A DNA stretch of 64,000 nucleotides from Celeribacter baekdonensis (GTDB lineage: Bacteria > Pseudomonadota > Alphaproteobacteria > Rhodobacterales > Rhodobacteraceae), in the NCBI RefSeq assembly GCF_003047105.1, contig NZ_CP028475.1, forward strand, positions 1,612,001 to 1,676,000. Direction: 5' to 3'. The position numbers and the translations under genes were made by a program. Positions within the stretch are counted from its first letter, which is position 1. The number at the start of each line of letters is the position of its first letter. Shown piece after piece: positions 27,369-36,451 of the stretch. A model generated the notes under the pieces. That model was given only the letters and a program-made list of their open reading frames with translations, had not been told where the DNA came from and did no database searches.

Positions 27369-29069
27369 ATGAACTTCAAAACAGTCCTAATGGGCGCAGT
27401 GGCGGGTCTCGCCATGGCGCCCGCCGCCTTCGCCGAACGCGGCGCGGACGGCCACGTCAATATCATCTACTGGCAAGCGCCCTCGACGATGAACCCCTAT
27501 CTGTCGGGCGGCACGAAAGAGCTTGAAGTCGGCTCCCTCGTGCTTGAACCGCTGGCGCGCTATGACGAAACCGGCGCGATGGTGCCGTTTTTGGCCGAAA
27601 GCGTACCGACCGTTGAAAACGGTGGCGTCTCCGCAGATCTCAAAACGATCACATGGAAGCTGAAAGAGGGGCTGAAATGGTCCGACGGCTCCGATCTGAC
27701 CTCTGAAGATGTGAAATTCACATGGGAATATTGCACCTCGGAAGGCGGCGGTTGCGCGCAGACCGAGAAATACAATGACGTGGTTGATGTCGAGACCCCG
27801 GATGCGCTGACGATTGTCGTCCATTTCTCTGTCGCCAAACCGTTCCCCTATGGTCCGTTCGTCGGCGCACAGGCTCCGATCATTCAAAAGGCGCAGTTTG
27901 CCGACTGTACCGGCCCGGCGATGGCGTCCTGTACCGATCAAAACTTTGCGCCCATCGGCACCGGCCCGTTTGTGGTGGACGAGTTCAAGACCAACGACGT
28001 TGTGTCGATGTCCGCCAACACGCACTACCGCGATCCGATGAAACCGGCCTTTGCAACCGCGACCGTCAAAGGTGGCGGCGATGCGGCGGCGGCAGGTCGT
28101 GCGGTTTTGGAAACCGGCGAATTTGACTACGCATGGAACCTTCAGCTTGCGCCTGATGTGTTGGCCGACATGGAATCCAAAGGCAAAGGCCATTTGGAAG
28201 TCTCCTTTGGCACCTTGGTCGAGCGCATCATGGTCAACTACACCGACCCTGATCCGGCCCTCGGGGAGGAACGCGCCACGGCAGCACATCCACACCCGAT
28301 CCTGTCCGACAAAGCCGTGCGTCAAGCTCTGTCTATGGCGATTGACCGCGAATTGTTGGTCGAAATCGGCTATGGCGCGGCAGGCAAAGTGACCTGCAAC
28401 GTGCTGCCCGCTCCGGCGATTTATGCCTCCACCGCCAATGACGCCTGCATGGTTCAGGACATCGAAGGCGCGAAAGCGCTCTTGGAAGCCGACGGTTGGG
28501 TTGACACCAATGGCGACGGCGTCCGTGAAAAAGACGGCAAGAAATTGGCGTTGTTGTTCCAATCCTCGACCAACGCCGTGCGTCAGGATTTCCAAGCGAT
28601 CATCAAACAGTGGTGGTCTGAAATCGGTGTCGAAACCGAGCTGCGCAACATCGACAGCTCCGTGTTCTTTGGTGGCGATGCGGGGTCTCCCGATACGTTC
28701 CAAAAATTCTTTGCGGATGTCGAAATGTACGCCAACAACTTTGATGGCACTGACCCGGAAGCCTACATGGCCAACTGGGCCTGCGTTCAGGCCCCGCGCC
28801 CGGAAACCCAATGGCAAGGCAACAACATGCCGCGCTATTGCACCCCTGAGTTCGACGAACTGGTGGCAGAAATGGCCAAAACCGGCGAGCTTGAGAAACG
28901 TGCGGAGCTTGCCAAAGCGATGAACGACATGTTGATGCAAGACTATGCGATCATCCCGCTGGTCTATCGCGGTCGTGTCTCTGCGGCCTCCAACACTTTG
29001 GGCGGCGTGATCATGAACTCGTGGGATTCCGAGCTTTGGAATGCTGCCGATTGGTATCGCGAAAAGTAA
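27369..29069 (+). CDS. peptide/nickel-type ABC substrate-binding protein
   Basis: 566-residue secreted solute-binding protein of family 5. It has a signal peptide MNFKTVLMGAVAGLAMAPAAFA with cleavage before ERGADG, and no lipobox cysteine, so it is a soluble periplasmic protein. The family-5 pattern is visible in WKLKEGLKWSDGSDLTSEDVKF and RQALSMAIDRELLVEIGYG. The ligand cannot be read from the sequence; the neighbouring amidohydrolase suggests peptides or acylated amino acids. A GGAGAGG site lies just before its start. Confidence 0.93.
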   Translation: MNFKTVLMGAVAGLAMAPAAFAERGADGHVNIIYWQAPSTMNPYLSGGTKELEVGSLVLEPLARYDETGAMVPFLAESVPTVENGGVSADLKTITWKLKEGLKWSDGSDLTSEDVKFTWEYCTSEGGGCAQTEKYNDVVDVETPDALTIVVHFSVAKPFPYGPFVGAQAPIIQKAQFADCTGPAMASCTDQNFAPIGTGPFVVDEFKTNDVVSMSANTHYRDPMKPAFATATVKGGGDAAAAGRAVLETGEFDYAWNLQLAPDVLADMESKGKGHLEVSFGTLVERIMVNYTDPDPALGEERATAAHPHPILSDKAVRQALSMAIDRELLVEIGYGAAGKVTCNVLPAPAIYASTANDACMVQDIEGAKALLEADGWVDTNGDGVREKDGKKLALLFQSSTNAVRQDFQAIIKQWWSEIGVETELRNIDSSVFFGGDAGSPDTFQKFFADVEMYANNFDGTDPEAYMANWACVQAPRPETQWQGNNMPRYCTPEFDELVAEMAKTGELEKRAELAKAMNDMLMQDYAIIPLVYRGRVSAASNTLGGVIMNSWDSELWNAADWYREK

Positions 29070-29152
29070 ATCTCTGATCTTATGGTGTCCCGCCGCGCGA
29101 CGGCGGGGCACCTTTTTCATCCAAGACAAAGACCTGAACCGAGGCGCCGCCC

Positions 29153-30160
29153 ATGCTAAATTACACGATCCGTCGATTGCTGATCTCCATCCCGACGCTT
29201 CTGTTCATCTCTTTGGTGATCTTTCTTTTGCTTGACTTGGCACCGGGCGATCCGATGTCTTCGATCCCGCTCACCGTGCCGCCCGAGGTCAAAGAGAAAA
29301 TGCGCGAGGCTTTGGGTCTGGGCGAACCCGTTCATATTCGGTTTTTGAACTGGCTCTACCAGTTCTTTGTCGTTGAACCGCAAGTGGCATGGGATCACCT
29401 GTTCGGCACCGATTTCGCCGAGGGAAAACAGCGGATCATCTCGTTCCAATCGCGTTCGCCGGTGATGACGGTGGTCGCTGAACGGATGCCGCAAACGCTT
29501 TGGGTTGTTGGCCTGTCCTATGTCATTGGCATCCTGATCGCCCTGCCGATCGGCATCATTTCCGCCTACAAACAATATTCGTGGTTCGACCAAATCGGCA
29601 CGTTCATTTCGATGATCGGCTTTTCCATCCCCACTTTCTTTTCCGGCGTCTTGTTGATCGTGGTCTTCTCGGTGATCTTGCAATGGTTCCCGTCGATTTA
29701 TGACACCACCCACACCGTCACCGATTGGAGCAGCTTCTGGTATCAGGTCAAACAAATGATCATGCCGGTCTCAGTTTTGGCCCTGTACAACGCCGCGCAA
29801 ATCTCGCGGTTCATGCGGGCCTCAATGCTGGACAACCTCAACCAGGATTACGTTCGCACCGCCCGCGCCAAAGGCATGTCGGAAAAAATTGTGGTGCTCT
29901 CCCATGTGCTGCGCAATTCGATGATCCCGGTGGTCACCGTCATTGCGCTGGGGGTGCCGACGATTTTCGGCGGCGCGATCATCACCGAGCAGGTGTTTCA
30001 GGTGAATGGGTTGGGGCAGATGTTGATCACTGCCATCTACGCCTCTGACGCGCCAATGGTGCAAACGCTGACCTTCATCTTCGCTGTGCTCATCGTTCTT
30101 TTCAATCTCATCGCGGATATTCTTTACGGCATCCTCGATCCCCGCATCCGCTACGACTGA
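29153..30160 (+). CDS. oligopeptide-type ABC transporter permease (OppB-like)
   Basis: 335-residue inner membrane permease. The N-terminus MLNYTIRRLLISIPTLLFI is the OppB-type first helix. A large periplasmic loop contains ELFGTDF-like text (DHLFGTDFAEGKQRI), and the EAA loop near RTARAKGMSEKIVVLSHVLR contacts the ATPases. It follows the binding protein by 83 bases and precedes the second permease by 10. Confidence 0.94.
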   Translation: MLNYTIRRLLISIPTLLFISLVIFLLLDLAPGDPMSSIPLTVPPEVKEKMREALGLGEPVHIRFLNWLYQFFVVEPQVAWDHLFGTDFAEGKQRIISFQSRSPVMTVVAERMPQTLWVVGLSYVIGILIALPIGIISAYKQYSWFDQIGTFISMIGFSIPTFFSGVLLIVVFSVILQWFPSIYDTTHTVTDWSSFWYQVKQMIMPVSVLALYNAAQISRFMRASMLDNLNQDYVRTARAKGMSEKIVVLSHVLRNSMIPVVTVIALGVPTIFGGAIITEQVFQVNGLGQMLITAIYASDAPMVQTLTFIFAVLIVLFNLIADILYGILDPRIRYD

Positions 30161-30170
30161 GGCCCATCAT

Positions 30171-31085
30171 ATGACCGACGCAACCGCACAGACCCAGGCC
30201 GACCGTCCGCCCCGCAATCAATGGTGGGACGTGTGGGACCAGTTCAAAACCCACAAAGGCGCGATGGCCGGGCTGATCTTTTTCATCTTTATCATCGCGG
30301 CGGTCTATCTTGGCCCCTACCTGTGGAAAATCGACCCGACCTACATCGACTTCCGAGCCCGCAACAAAGGCCCCTCTTTGGCGCATCCGTTTGGCGCCGA
30401 TCAATTGGGTCGCGACATCTTGGCCCGGATGCTCAAGGGCGGGCAGACCTCGATCTCCGTTGGCCTGACCGCGATGGGGCTGTCCTTGGTTTTAGGCACC
30501 TTCGTGGGGGTTTTGGCGGGGTATTGGAAACGGCTGGACGGGCTATTGATGCGCTTCACCGATCTGTTTTTGGCCCTGCCGCTGTTGCCGCTTTTGCTGG
30601 TGATCATCATGCTGTTTCGCGATCCGTTGCGGGCGATGTTCGGGCTTGAGACCGGAATTTTCGTCCTCATCGTGTTCGTGATCGGCATCACCTCTTGGAT
30701 GCAGACCGCGCGGATCGTGCGCGGTGATGTTCTGGCCCTCAAAGAACGCGAATATGTGCTGGCCGCCCGCTCGATTGGCACGCCAAGCCGTCGCGTCGTG
30801 CTGCGTCACATCCTACCCAATATCATGTCGCCGATCATGGTTTCGGCCACGTTGGGCATCGCCAATGCGATCATCACTGAATCCGCGCTGTCCTTTCTGG
30901 GCCTCGGCTTCCCACCGGATTTCCCAACCTGGGGCCGGTTGTTGTTTGATGCCAAGGACATGATCCAACAATACCCCGAGCGGGTGATTTGGCCGGGTCT
31001 GGCGATCTCGCTGACCGTTTTGGCCGTCAATTACATCGGTGACGGGCTACGTGACGCTTTGGACCCGCGCATTCGCGGCCGCTAA
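30171..31085 (+). CDS. oligopeptide-type ABC transporter permease (OppC-like)
   Basis: 304-residue membrane permease with the N-terminal OppC extension. HPFGADQLGRDILARMLKGG is a hallmark, and the EAA-type loop is ARSIGTPSRRVVLRHILPN. The typical OppC C-terminus RDALDPRIRGR is intact. Last gene of the importer, followed within 23 bases by a strong terminator hairpin. Confidence 0.94.
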   Translation: MTDATAQTQADRPPRNQWWDVWDQFKTHKGAMAGLIFFIFIIAAVYLGPYLWKIDPTYIDFRARNKGPSLAHPFGADQLGRDILARMLKGGQTSISVGLTAMGLSLVLGTFVGVLAGYWKRLDGLLMRFTDLFLALPLLPLLLVIIMLFRDPLRAMFGLETGIFVLIVFVIGITSWMQTARIVRGDVLALKEREYVLAARSIGTPSRRVVLRHILPNIMSPIMVSATLGIANAIITESALSFLGLGFPPDFPTWGRLLFDAKDMIQQYPERVIWPGLAISLTVLAVNYIGDGLRDALDPRIRGR

Positions 31086-31107
31086 GTCAGTCCCGTCAAT
31101 AAAAACG

Positions 31108-31140
31108 AAAAACGCGCAGGTCTCGTCTGCGCGTTTTTTT
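31108..31140 (+). terminator. Rho-independent terminator after the importer
   Basis: A 7-bp stem CGCGCAG/CTGCGCG (31113-31119 and 31127-31133) with a 7-base loop, extended by flanking AAA/TTT pairs and followed by a run of seven T. Placed 23 bases after the OppC-like stop. Confidence 0.85.
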
Positions 31141-31194
31141 GTGCCATATCACGATACACCCACGAAATGGGGCATCGAAGAATTTGGCCTGTTC

Positions 31195-31209
31195 AGGAAC
31201 AATGTTCCT
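31195..31209. promoter_or_regulatory. palindrome upstream of the YeeE/YedE gene
   Basis: AGGAAC-AAT-GTTCCT is a perfect 6-bp inverted repeat about 100 bases upstream of the sulfur transporter start. A second, 8-bp self-complementary GAATATTC lies at 31274-31281. Either could be an operator; the regulator is not identified. Confidence 0.35.
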
Positions 31210-31310
31210 CATACCGCCGCCGCTTGGAACAGCTTCAAGATTGCAAAGCTGTACAATTGGCCTTTATCAAGACGAATATTCCACGCACAGCAGACCTCGG
31301 AGACGGACCC

Positions 31311-32375
31311 ATGTACGAGACCCTCGGGCTAGACATTCTGCCACGCCAAGCGGCAATCCTTTTGGGCTTGGCCCTTGGCCTTGCTTTTGGCGTCTTGGCC
31401 GAAGTGTCAAAATTCTGTTTCCGCCGTGCGGTGGCCGGAGCCAAAAACGAACGTCGTGCCGCCGCCGGGGTTTGGCTCGCGGGGCTTTCGACCGCCATTT
31501 TGGGCACGCAGCTCGCCGTCGCCCAAGGCCTCATCAGTTTCGACGCGCACCGCTTCCTCGCCGCCGACCTGCCGTGGGTGGCGATCATCCTTGGCGGGCT
31601 GATGTTTGGTGCGGGCATGGTGTTGACCCGTGGCTGTGTGTCCCGGCTCACCGTATTGACGGGCTCTGGCAACCTGCGCGCCGCACTTGTCTTGGTGGTG
31701 TTCGCCGTCGTCGCCCATGCCACACTGAAAGGTATCTTGGCCCCGTTGCGCACGACACTTGGCGCGATCACCGTGCCGCTGCACTCCGCCACGCTGCCCG
31801 GGTCTGCGGTGATCTGGACCGTGATTTTGGCCGGGGGCGCGGCACTGGCCGCCTGGTGCTTTTCCGCACGTGGCCGTGATCTTGCACTGGGGGCATTGAT
31901 CGGCCTTTTGGTGCCTTTGGCGTGGATCGGCACCGGCTATGTGTTGTTCGATGAATTCGACCCGATCGCGATGGAAAGCCTGTCCTTCACCTCGCCCTCC
32001 GCCGAAACGCTGTTTTGGACCGTCGCCGCCTCATCCATCCCCGCAGGGTTCGGCACGGGCCTCATCGGTGGCGTGATCTTGGGCGCGCTGATCTCGTCGC
32101 TTTCCGCTCGCCGGTTCCAGTGGCAAAGCTTTGAAAACCCGCGCCAAACTGGCCGCTACATGGCCGGGGCGGCTTTGATGGGCGTCGGTGGCGTCCTGGC
32201 GGGCGGCTGCACCGTGGGCGCGGGGCTTTCGGGTGTGCCGACGCTCTCATTGGCTGCGATTTTGGCTTTGGTCTCAATCGGGTTGGGCGGTGCTTTGACC
32301 GCCCGCCTTATCCAAGGTGATGCTTCTTTATCTGCCGCAAGCCAAGCCACACGGCAAGGACAACCAGCGGCGTAA
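31311..32375 (+). CDS. YeeE/YedE-type membrane protein (sulfur transport)
   Basis: 354-residue integral membrane protein of the YeeE/YedE (TsuA-like) family, whose members move thiosulfate or other sulfur compounds. It has two similar halves. Family cysteines occur in GAGMVLTRGCVSRLTVLTGS and again in VLAGGCTVGAGLSGVPTLS, matching the GxGxxxxxGC pattern of this group, and EVSKFCFRRAV carries another. The ATG at 31311 follows a GGAG site. Its last 68 bases overlap the 3' end of the convergent DUF3422 gene. Confidence 0.9.
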   Translation: MYETLGLDILPRQAAILLGLALGLAFGVLAEVSKFCFRRAVAGAKNERRAAAGVWLAGLSTAILGTQLAVAQGLISFDAHRFLAADLPWVAIILGGLMFGAGMVLTRGCVSRLTVLTGSGNLRAALVLVVFAVVAHATLKGILAPLRTTLGAITVPLHSATLPGSAVIWTVILAGGAALAAWCFSARGRDLALGALIGLLVPLAWIGTGYVLFDEFDPIAMESLSFTSPSAETLFWTVAASSIPAGFGTGLIGGVILGALISSLSARRFQWQSFENPRQTGRYMAGAALMGVGGVLAGGCTVGAGLSGVPTLSLAAILALVSIGLGGALTARLIQGDASLSAASQATRQGQPAA

Positions 32376-33594
32376 CCATCGCCAAAGCCAAACCTTTCGA
32401 AAGGCCCATTGGCTCCAAAACCGGGTAGATCAGATAGCCGACGAGGCTGACCGCATAATAGCTGATCGCCACCACGGACAGGCCTTCCACCGTCTCTTGC
32501 AACCGCAATTGCAGATCGGCGCGTTTGTCCATGGATTCAAGCAGCGCTTGGTTCTGCGCCTGACGGCCAACATCAACCTTGGTGCGGAGCAAATTGGCCG
32601 CGCGCGCCGCCCGTTCAGCGAGGCTTCCCAATTGCCGTTCAGCGGCTTTGACCGTGCGCATCGCCGGATCGTAGCGCCGCATCATGAACTCGGAAAACAA
32701 CTGCCGCCCCGAGAAGCGTTCCTCGCGCAGCACATCAACCCGCTGAGTGACGATGGCCTCATAGGCCCCCGTCGCGCCAAAGCGGAAATTGCTGCATGTC
32801 ACCAGATTTTCGATCCGGGTCGACAGCCCCAAAATATCGTCCAACACCTCCTCGGCCGACGTGGCATTGCGTTCGGTCAGCGCCGTCATCAATTCTGACA
32901 GCTCCTTTTCGATATCGGCCAATTCAGACACAACTTTGCGCGCCTGCACGAGGCCCAGCATCGACATGGTTTTGTAGGTTTCGATCTCGCAGAGCCGCTG
33001 CACCACCCGGCCGATCCGACGTTGGCCACAATCCGGCTGCGGGAACAGCGCAAAGCGCATGTGCCCGGCCTCATCAATGCGGAAATCGCCCGCGACCACC
33101 ATGGCCCCGTCCAGCACCCGCGCCACGGCAAGGCTTTCGCGCTCAAACCACTGATCCACCCGGTCAGACACGGCGGCATCATCCGCCACGGTTTCCACCC
33201 GGATCAACGCTGAGGTGATCCTTTGGCCGGGGGCTTGGGTCAACCACTCCTCGGGAAACAAATCAAACGTGCCCTTGTCAAAGGCGCGTTCAGAGACGCC
33301 GTCGGCAAAGATCGTGTAGGTGACGAATTCGGTGTGGCTTTCCCATTTCAACCGATATTTGCCCAAAGGACCGGAGTAATGGGTCGCCCCCGGAGCCGGA
33401 TGCGCCGCACCATACCGATCCAACAACGCCAACAGATGCGCCCGGTCCAAATCCCGATCCCGCCGCGCCGCGTCCCCCGACGCCCGGATCGCCAAATAGG
33501 CCGCGCGCGCCTGTCCGGCCATTTCCGGGAAAGGCCGTGCGTGCAATTCATTGGCCAATTCGTAACGGCGAGGGTGATCAGTCAGGGGAGCCAT
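32308..33594 (-). CDS. DUF3422-family protein
   Basis: 428-residue protein resembling the DUF3422 group (N-terminus HPRRYELANELHARPFPEM). A long soluble, largely helical region is followed near the C-terminus by two hydrophobic helices (VVAISYYAVSLVGYLIYPV and LALAMVTPLVVLAVWLGL), so it is probably anchored to the inner membrane. RRIGRVVQRLCEIETYKTM and coiled-coil-like stretches before the helices fit the family. Function unknown. It converges on the YeeE/YedE gene with a 68-base antisense overlap in which both proteins are coding. Confidence 0.85.
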   Translation of the reverse strand: MAPLTDHPRRYELANELHARPFPEMAGQARAAYLAIRASGDAARRDRDLDRAHLLALLDRYGAAHPAPGATHYSGPLGKYRLKWESHTEFVTYTIFADGVSERAFDKGTFDLFPEEWLTQAPGQRITSALIRVETVADDAAVSDRVDQWFERESLAVARVLDGAMVVAGDFRIDEAGHMRFALFPQPDCGQRRIGRVVQRLCEIETYKTMSMLGLVQARKVVSELADIEKELSELMTALTERNATSAEEVLDDILGLSTRIENLVTCSNFRFGATGAYEAIVTQRVDVLREERFSGRQLFSEFMMRRYDPAMRTVKAAERQLGSLAERAARAANLLRTKVDVGRQAQNQALLESMDKRADLQLRLQETVEGLSVVAISYYAVSLVGYLIYPVLEPMGLSKGLALAMVTPLVVLAVWLGLRQIKKHHLG

Positions 33595-33881
33595 GGGACG
33601 CCTTTATAGGTAAGGGAACAGGTGCGATTTTTGCACACCATAGGCCGCAAAATGCAATCTGAGAAGAGATAAATTGTCGTAATATCAATAGCTTGATGGA
33701 ATACCTCCGCATACAAGACATAGGTCGCAGACGCAAAACATCTCTGAACATACCCCACCCAACACCGCACAGTCGGCCTTGAGGGGAGGTAAAAGATATT
33801 GAAATTCATGGATTTAGCACTTTTTCCGGGCACTTTTGGCGCAAGAAAACAGCGCGCAGACTAGGCTTAGGCGACATGGGC
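33595..33881. other. AT-rich intergenic region
   Basis: 287 bases between the DUF3422 start and the HxlR stop. It is visibly richer in A/T than its surroundings. A small open frame on the minus strand runs through it but has no ribosome site or recognisable domain, so I call no gene. A hairpin at its left-hand end is listed separately. Confidence 0.5.
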
Positions 33882-33887
33882 CTAGTC
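33859..33887 (-). terminator. hairpin at the 3' end of the HxlR gene
   Basis: Perfect 8-bp arms GACTAGGC (33859-33866) and GCCTAGTC (33880-33887) with a 13-base loop, spanning the stop codon of the minus-strand HxlR gene. Lacks a convincing T run, so terminator function is uncertain. Confidence 0.35.
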
Positions 33888-34241
33888 GGCAAAACCGCCT
33901 TCCATGGTCCAGCCATCCGCCACCCAGTGCCGCGACACATCCGCTATTTCGGCCAAGGTTTCACGCAAATCCTGCGCTTTTTCGGTCAGACTATAGGTGA
34001 CTTGCGGCGGCACTGTGGGTTCATAGTGTCGGTCCACCAGGCCTGCGGCCTCCAATTGCCGCAGCCTTTCGGTCAACACCTTGGGCGATACGCCGGGGAT
34101 CAATTTCACCAAAGCATTAAAGCGTTGCGGACCTTTGTCCTGCAGTCGCCACAGGATGTAGAGTGTCCATCGCCCCGCAAGCAGGCGCAGGACCTGTTCG
34201 ACCGGGCAACCAGATGCCGTTTGAGTTGGGGTGTGAGACAT
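33882..34241 (-). CDS. HxlR-family transcriptional regulator
   Basis: 119-residue winged-helix regulator. The N-terminal cysteine lies in GCPVEQVLRLLAGRWTLYIL, the HxlR signature region, with the recognition-helix region ALVKLIPGVSPKVLTERLR and the wing in PPQVTYSLTEKAQDL. Related proteins (YodB, QorR type) sense quinones or electrophiles through that N-terminal cysteine. It is divergent from a flavodoxin-like gene, a common arrangement for autoregulated redox pairs. A palindrome between the two genes is a candidate operator. Confidence 0.9.
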   Translation of the reverse strand: MSHTPTQTASGCPVEQVLRLLAGRWTLYILWRLQDKGPQRFNALVKLIPGVSPKVLTERLRQLEAAGLVDRHYEPTVPPQVTYSLTEKAQDLRETLAEIADVSRHWVADGWTMEGGFAD

Positions 34242-34297
34242 TTTGAGGATGGCCCTTTGCAGCTTTACACATGTTTTTTGAAAAAAATCTCTTTAGT

Positions 34298-34309
34298 TAC
34301 CAACTGGTA
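34298..34309. promoter_or_regulatory. candidate HxlR operator
   Basis: TACCA-AC-TGGTA is an inverted repeat within the 137-base AT-rich gap between the divergent HxlR and flavodoxin-like genes. Position and symmetry fit autoregulation; assignment is inference. Confidence 0.4.
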
Positions 34310-34378
34310 TCTACTTACAAATAAAAAGTAAACGCCATAGCCTGCCCTGACACAATGGATGTCACAGGAGAAACAGAC

Positions 34379-34936
34379 ATGGCCCAGATCGAAATCGTAT
34401 ATTTTTCCGGCTACGGCCACACAGTCAAACAAGCGCAGGCCGTGGCGGCCGGTGCCGGTGCCTCTGCACGGCTTTGGCGTGTGTCTGATGAGGGAACGCT
34501 CCCAGAAGAAGCATGGATGGCGCTGGATCAGGCCGACGCGATCCTGTTCGGGAGCCCCACCTACATGGGCGGCCCCGCCTGGCAATTCAAACGCATGGCA
34601 GATGAGAGCTCTAAACGCTGGATGACCCAATCTTGGGATCAGAAACTCATGGGCGGCTTCACCAATTCGGCCTCCACCAACGGCGACAAAGCCATGACGA
34701 TACTGTTTTTCGCCACCCTTGCCGCGCAACATGGCGGGCTTTGGGTCAGTCTTGGCCAGATGCCTGCCAATGCTTTGGCCAGCGGGCCGGAGGATCAAAA
34801 TTGGAGTGGCGGCGCGTTGGGGCCCTTGGCGACCTCTCCCTCCGACAGTACGCCCGAACAAGGCCCTCTCAAAGGTGATTTGGACAGTGCACGCGCCTAT
34901 GGAGAACGTGTTCTCAGCCTCCTGTCCAAAGCCTAA
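34379..34936 (+). CDS. flavodoxin-family NAD(P)H-quinone oxidoreductase-like protein
   Basis: 185-residue flavodoxin-fold protein. The phosphate-binding loop is VYFSGYGHTVKQAQAVAAG, and FMN loops are GSPTYMGGPAWQFKRM and GGFTNSASTNGDKAM. These are the landmarks of WrbA-like or NADPH-dependent FMN reductase proteins. The ATG at 34379 has GGAG about 8 bases upstream and is preferred over an ATG at 34355. It is divergent from an HxlR regulator, so it is probably induced by quinones or electrophiles (inference). Confidence 0.87.
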   Translation: MAQIEIVYFSGYGHTVKQAQAVAAGAGASARLWRVSDEGTLPEEAWMALDQADAILFGSPTYMGGPAWQFKRMADESSKRWMTQSWDQKLMGGFTNSASTNGDKAMTILFFATLAAQHGGLWVSLGQMPANALASGPEDQNWSGGALGPLATSPSDSTPEQGPLKGDLDSARAYGERVLSLLSKA

Positions 34937-34951
34937 CTCAAGACAAGAAAA

Positions 34952-34980
34952 AAGGGCGGCCCTTTGCGTGGGCCGCCCTT
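34952..34980. terminator. bidirectional terminator between flavodoxin-like gene and pntB
   Basis: An 11-bp stem (AAGGGCGGCCC, 34952-34962, pairing with 34970-34980) and 7-base loop, with A runs on the left and TT on the right. Lies between the convergent flavodoxin-like and pntB genes. Confidence 0.75.
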
Positions 34981-35006
34981 CGTGAGTATTTATCCTGCGA
35001 TGAACC

Positions 35007-36439
35007 TTAGTCGAGCTTCGGCAGCAGCGCGTTCATGCTGTCTTTGGCATCGCCGTAGAACATCCGCGTGTTTTCTTTGTAGAACAGCGGGTTTTCGATG
35101 CCCGAATAGCCGGTGCCCTGACCACGTTTCGACACGAACACCTGCTTGGCTTTCCACACTTCGAGAACCGGCATCCCGGCGATCGGGGAGTTCGGATCTT
35201 CTTGTGCGGCCGGGTTCACGATGTCGTTGGAGCCGATAACAATGACCACATCCGTGTTCGGAAAGTCCTCGTTGATCTCGTCCATTTCCATCACGATGTC
35301 GTAGGGCACTTTGGCTTCGGCCAAGAGCACGTTCATGTGGCCCGGCAAACGACCCGCAACCGGGTGAATGGCGAAGCGCACGTTTTTGCCTTTGGCGCGC
35401 AGCTTGTTGGTCAGTTCAGAGACAGCCGCCTGCGCCTGAGCCACAGCCATGCCGTAGCCCGGAACGATGATCACGCTATCGGCCTCATTGAGGGCGGTGG
35501 CAACACCATCGGCATCAATCGCGATCTGTTCGCCTTCGACTTCCATCGCCGGACCCGTGGTGCCGCCGAAGCCGCCCAAGATGACCGAAACGAAGGAGCG
35601 GTTCATCGCCTTACACATGATGTAAGACAGGATCGCACCGGAAGAGCCCACCAGCGCACCGACCACGATCAACAAATCGTTGCCAAGCGAGAAGCCAATC
35701 GCAGCCGCAGCCCAGCCCGAGTAGGAGTTGAGCATGGAGACCACCACCGGCATATCGGCGCCACCGATGCCCATGATCAAATGGTAGCCGATGAACAACG
35801 CCATCAGCGTCATGATCGCCAGCGGCAAAAAGCCCCCGGTGTTGAAGTACCAAATCAGAGAGAGCACGGAGATCGCAGCGGCAGCCGCGTTCAACATGTG
35901 ACCACCCGGAAGTTTGGTGGCTTTCGAGTTCAGTTTGCCCGCAAGTTTGCCGAAGGCCACGATGGACCCGGTAAAGGTCACTGCCCCGATGAAGATGCCG
36001 AGGAACAATTCGACTTTGAGGATGTTCAGCTCGACCGGGGTTTTATGGGCCAGAAGCGCCGCAAAGCCGTCGAGACCATGACGCGCAGCCTCATCGAGAC
36101 CAGCCACATTGGTGGCCTCGAAATGGGCGTTAAAGCCCACGAAGACCGCAGCCAAACCGACGAGCGAGTGCATCGCCGCGACAAGTTGCGGCATTTCGGT
36201 CATTTCGACCTTGGTGGCAACCATCCAGCCGATGATCCCGCCGCCCGCAATCAGCACGAGCGACAAAAGCCACAGGCCAGAGCCCGGCCCGATCAAGGTG
36301 GCGAACACGGCCAAAGCCATGCCGACAATCCCGTACCACACCGCGCGTTTTGCGCTTTCTTGGCCCGACAAGCCCCGAGAGAGAGGATGAAGAGGACCGC
36401 TGCGACCACGTAAGCCGCTGTTGTAAAACCGTATTCCAT
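35007..36439 (-). CDS. pntB: NAD(P)+ transhydrogenase subunit beta (apparent frameshift)
   Basis: Membrane and NADP-binding subunit of the proton-translocating transhydrogenase. The proper N-terminus [20 protein letters not shown] reads from the ATG at 36439 but leaves the main frame at CCCC 36373-36376. One added base gives [20 protein letters not shown], the family sequence, and 477 residues in total. Later landmarks are [19 protein letters not shown] and the C-terminal NADP domain ([31 protein letters not shown]). It is downstream of pntA with a 12-base gap. Probably a homopolymer base-call deletion. Confidence 0.93.
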
Positions 36440-36451
36440 GATCCCTACCCC

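Noticed and set aside
27387..29129. 580-codon minus-strand open frame opposite the solute-binding protein
   Set aside because: Shadow of a conserved binding protein with signal peptide; atypical composition.
33582..33833. 83-codon minus-strand open frame upstream of DUF3422
   Set aside because: No ribosome site, no domain, lies in AT-rich intergenic DNA and overlaps the DUF3422 start.
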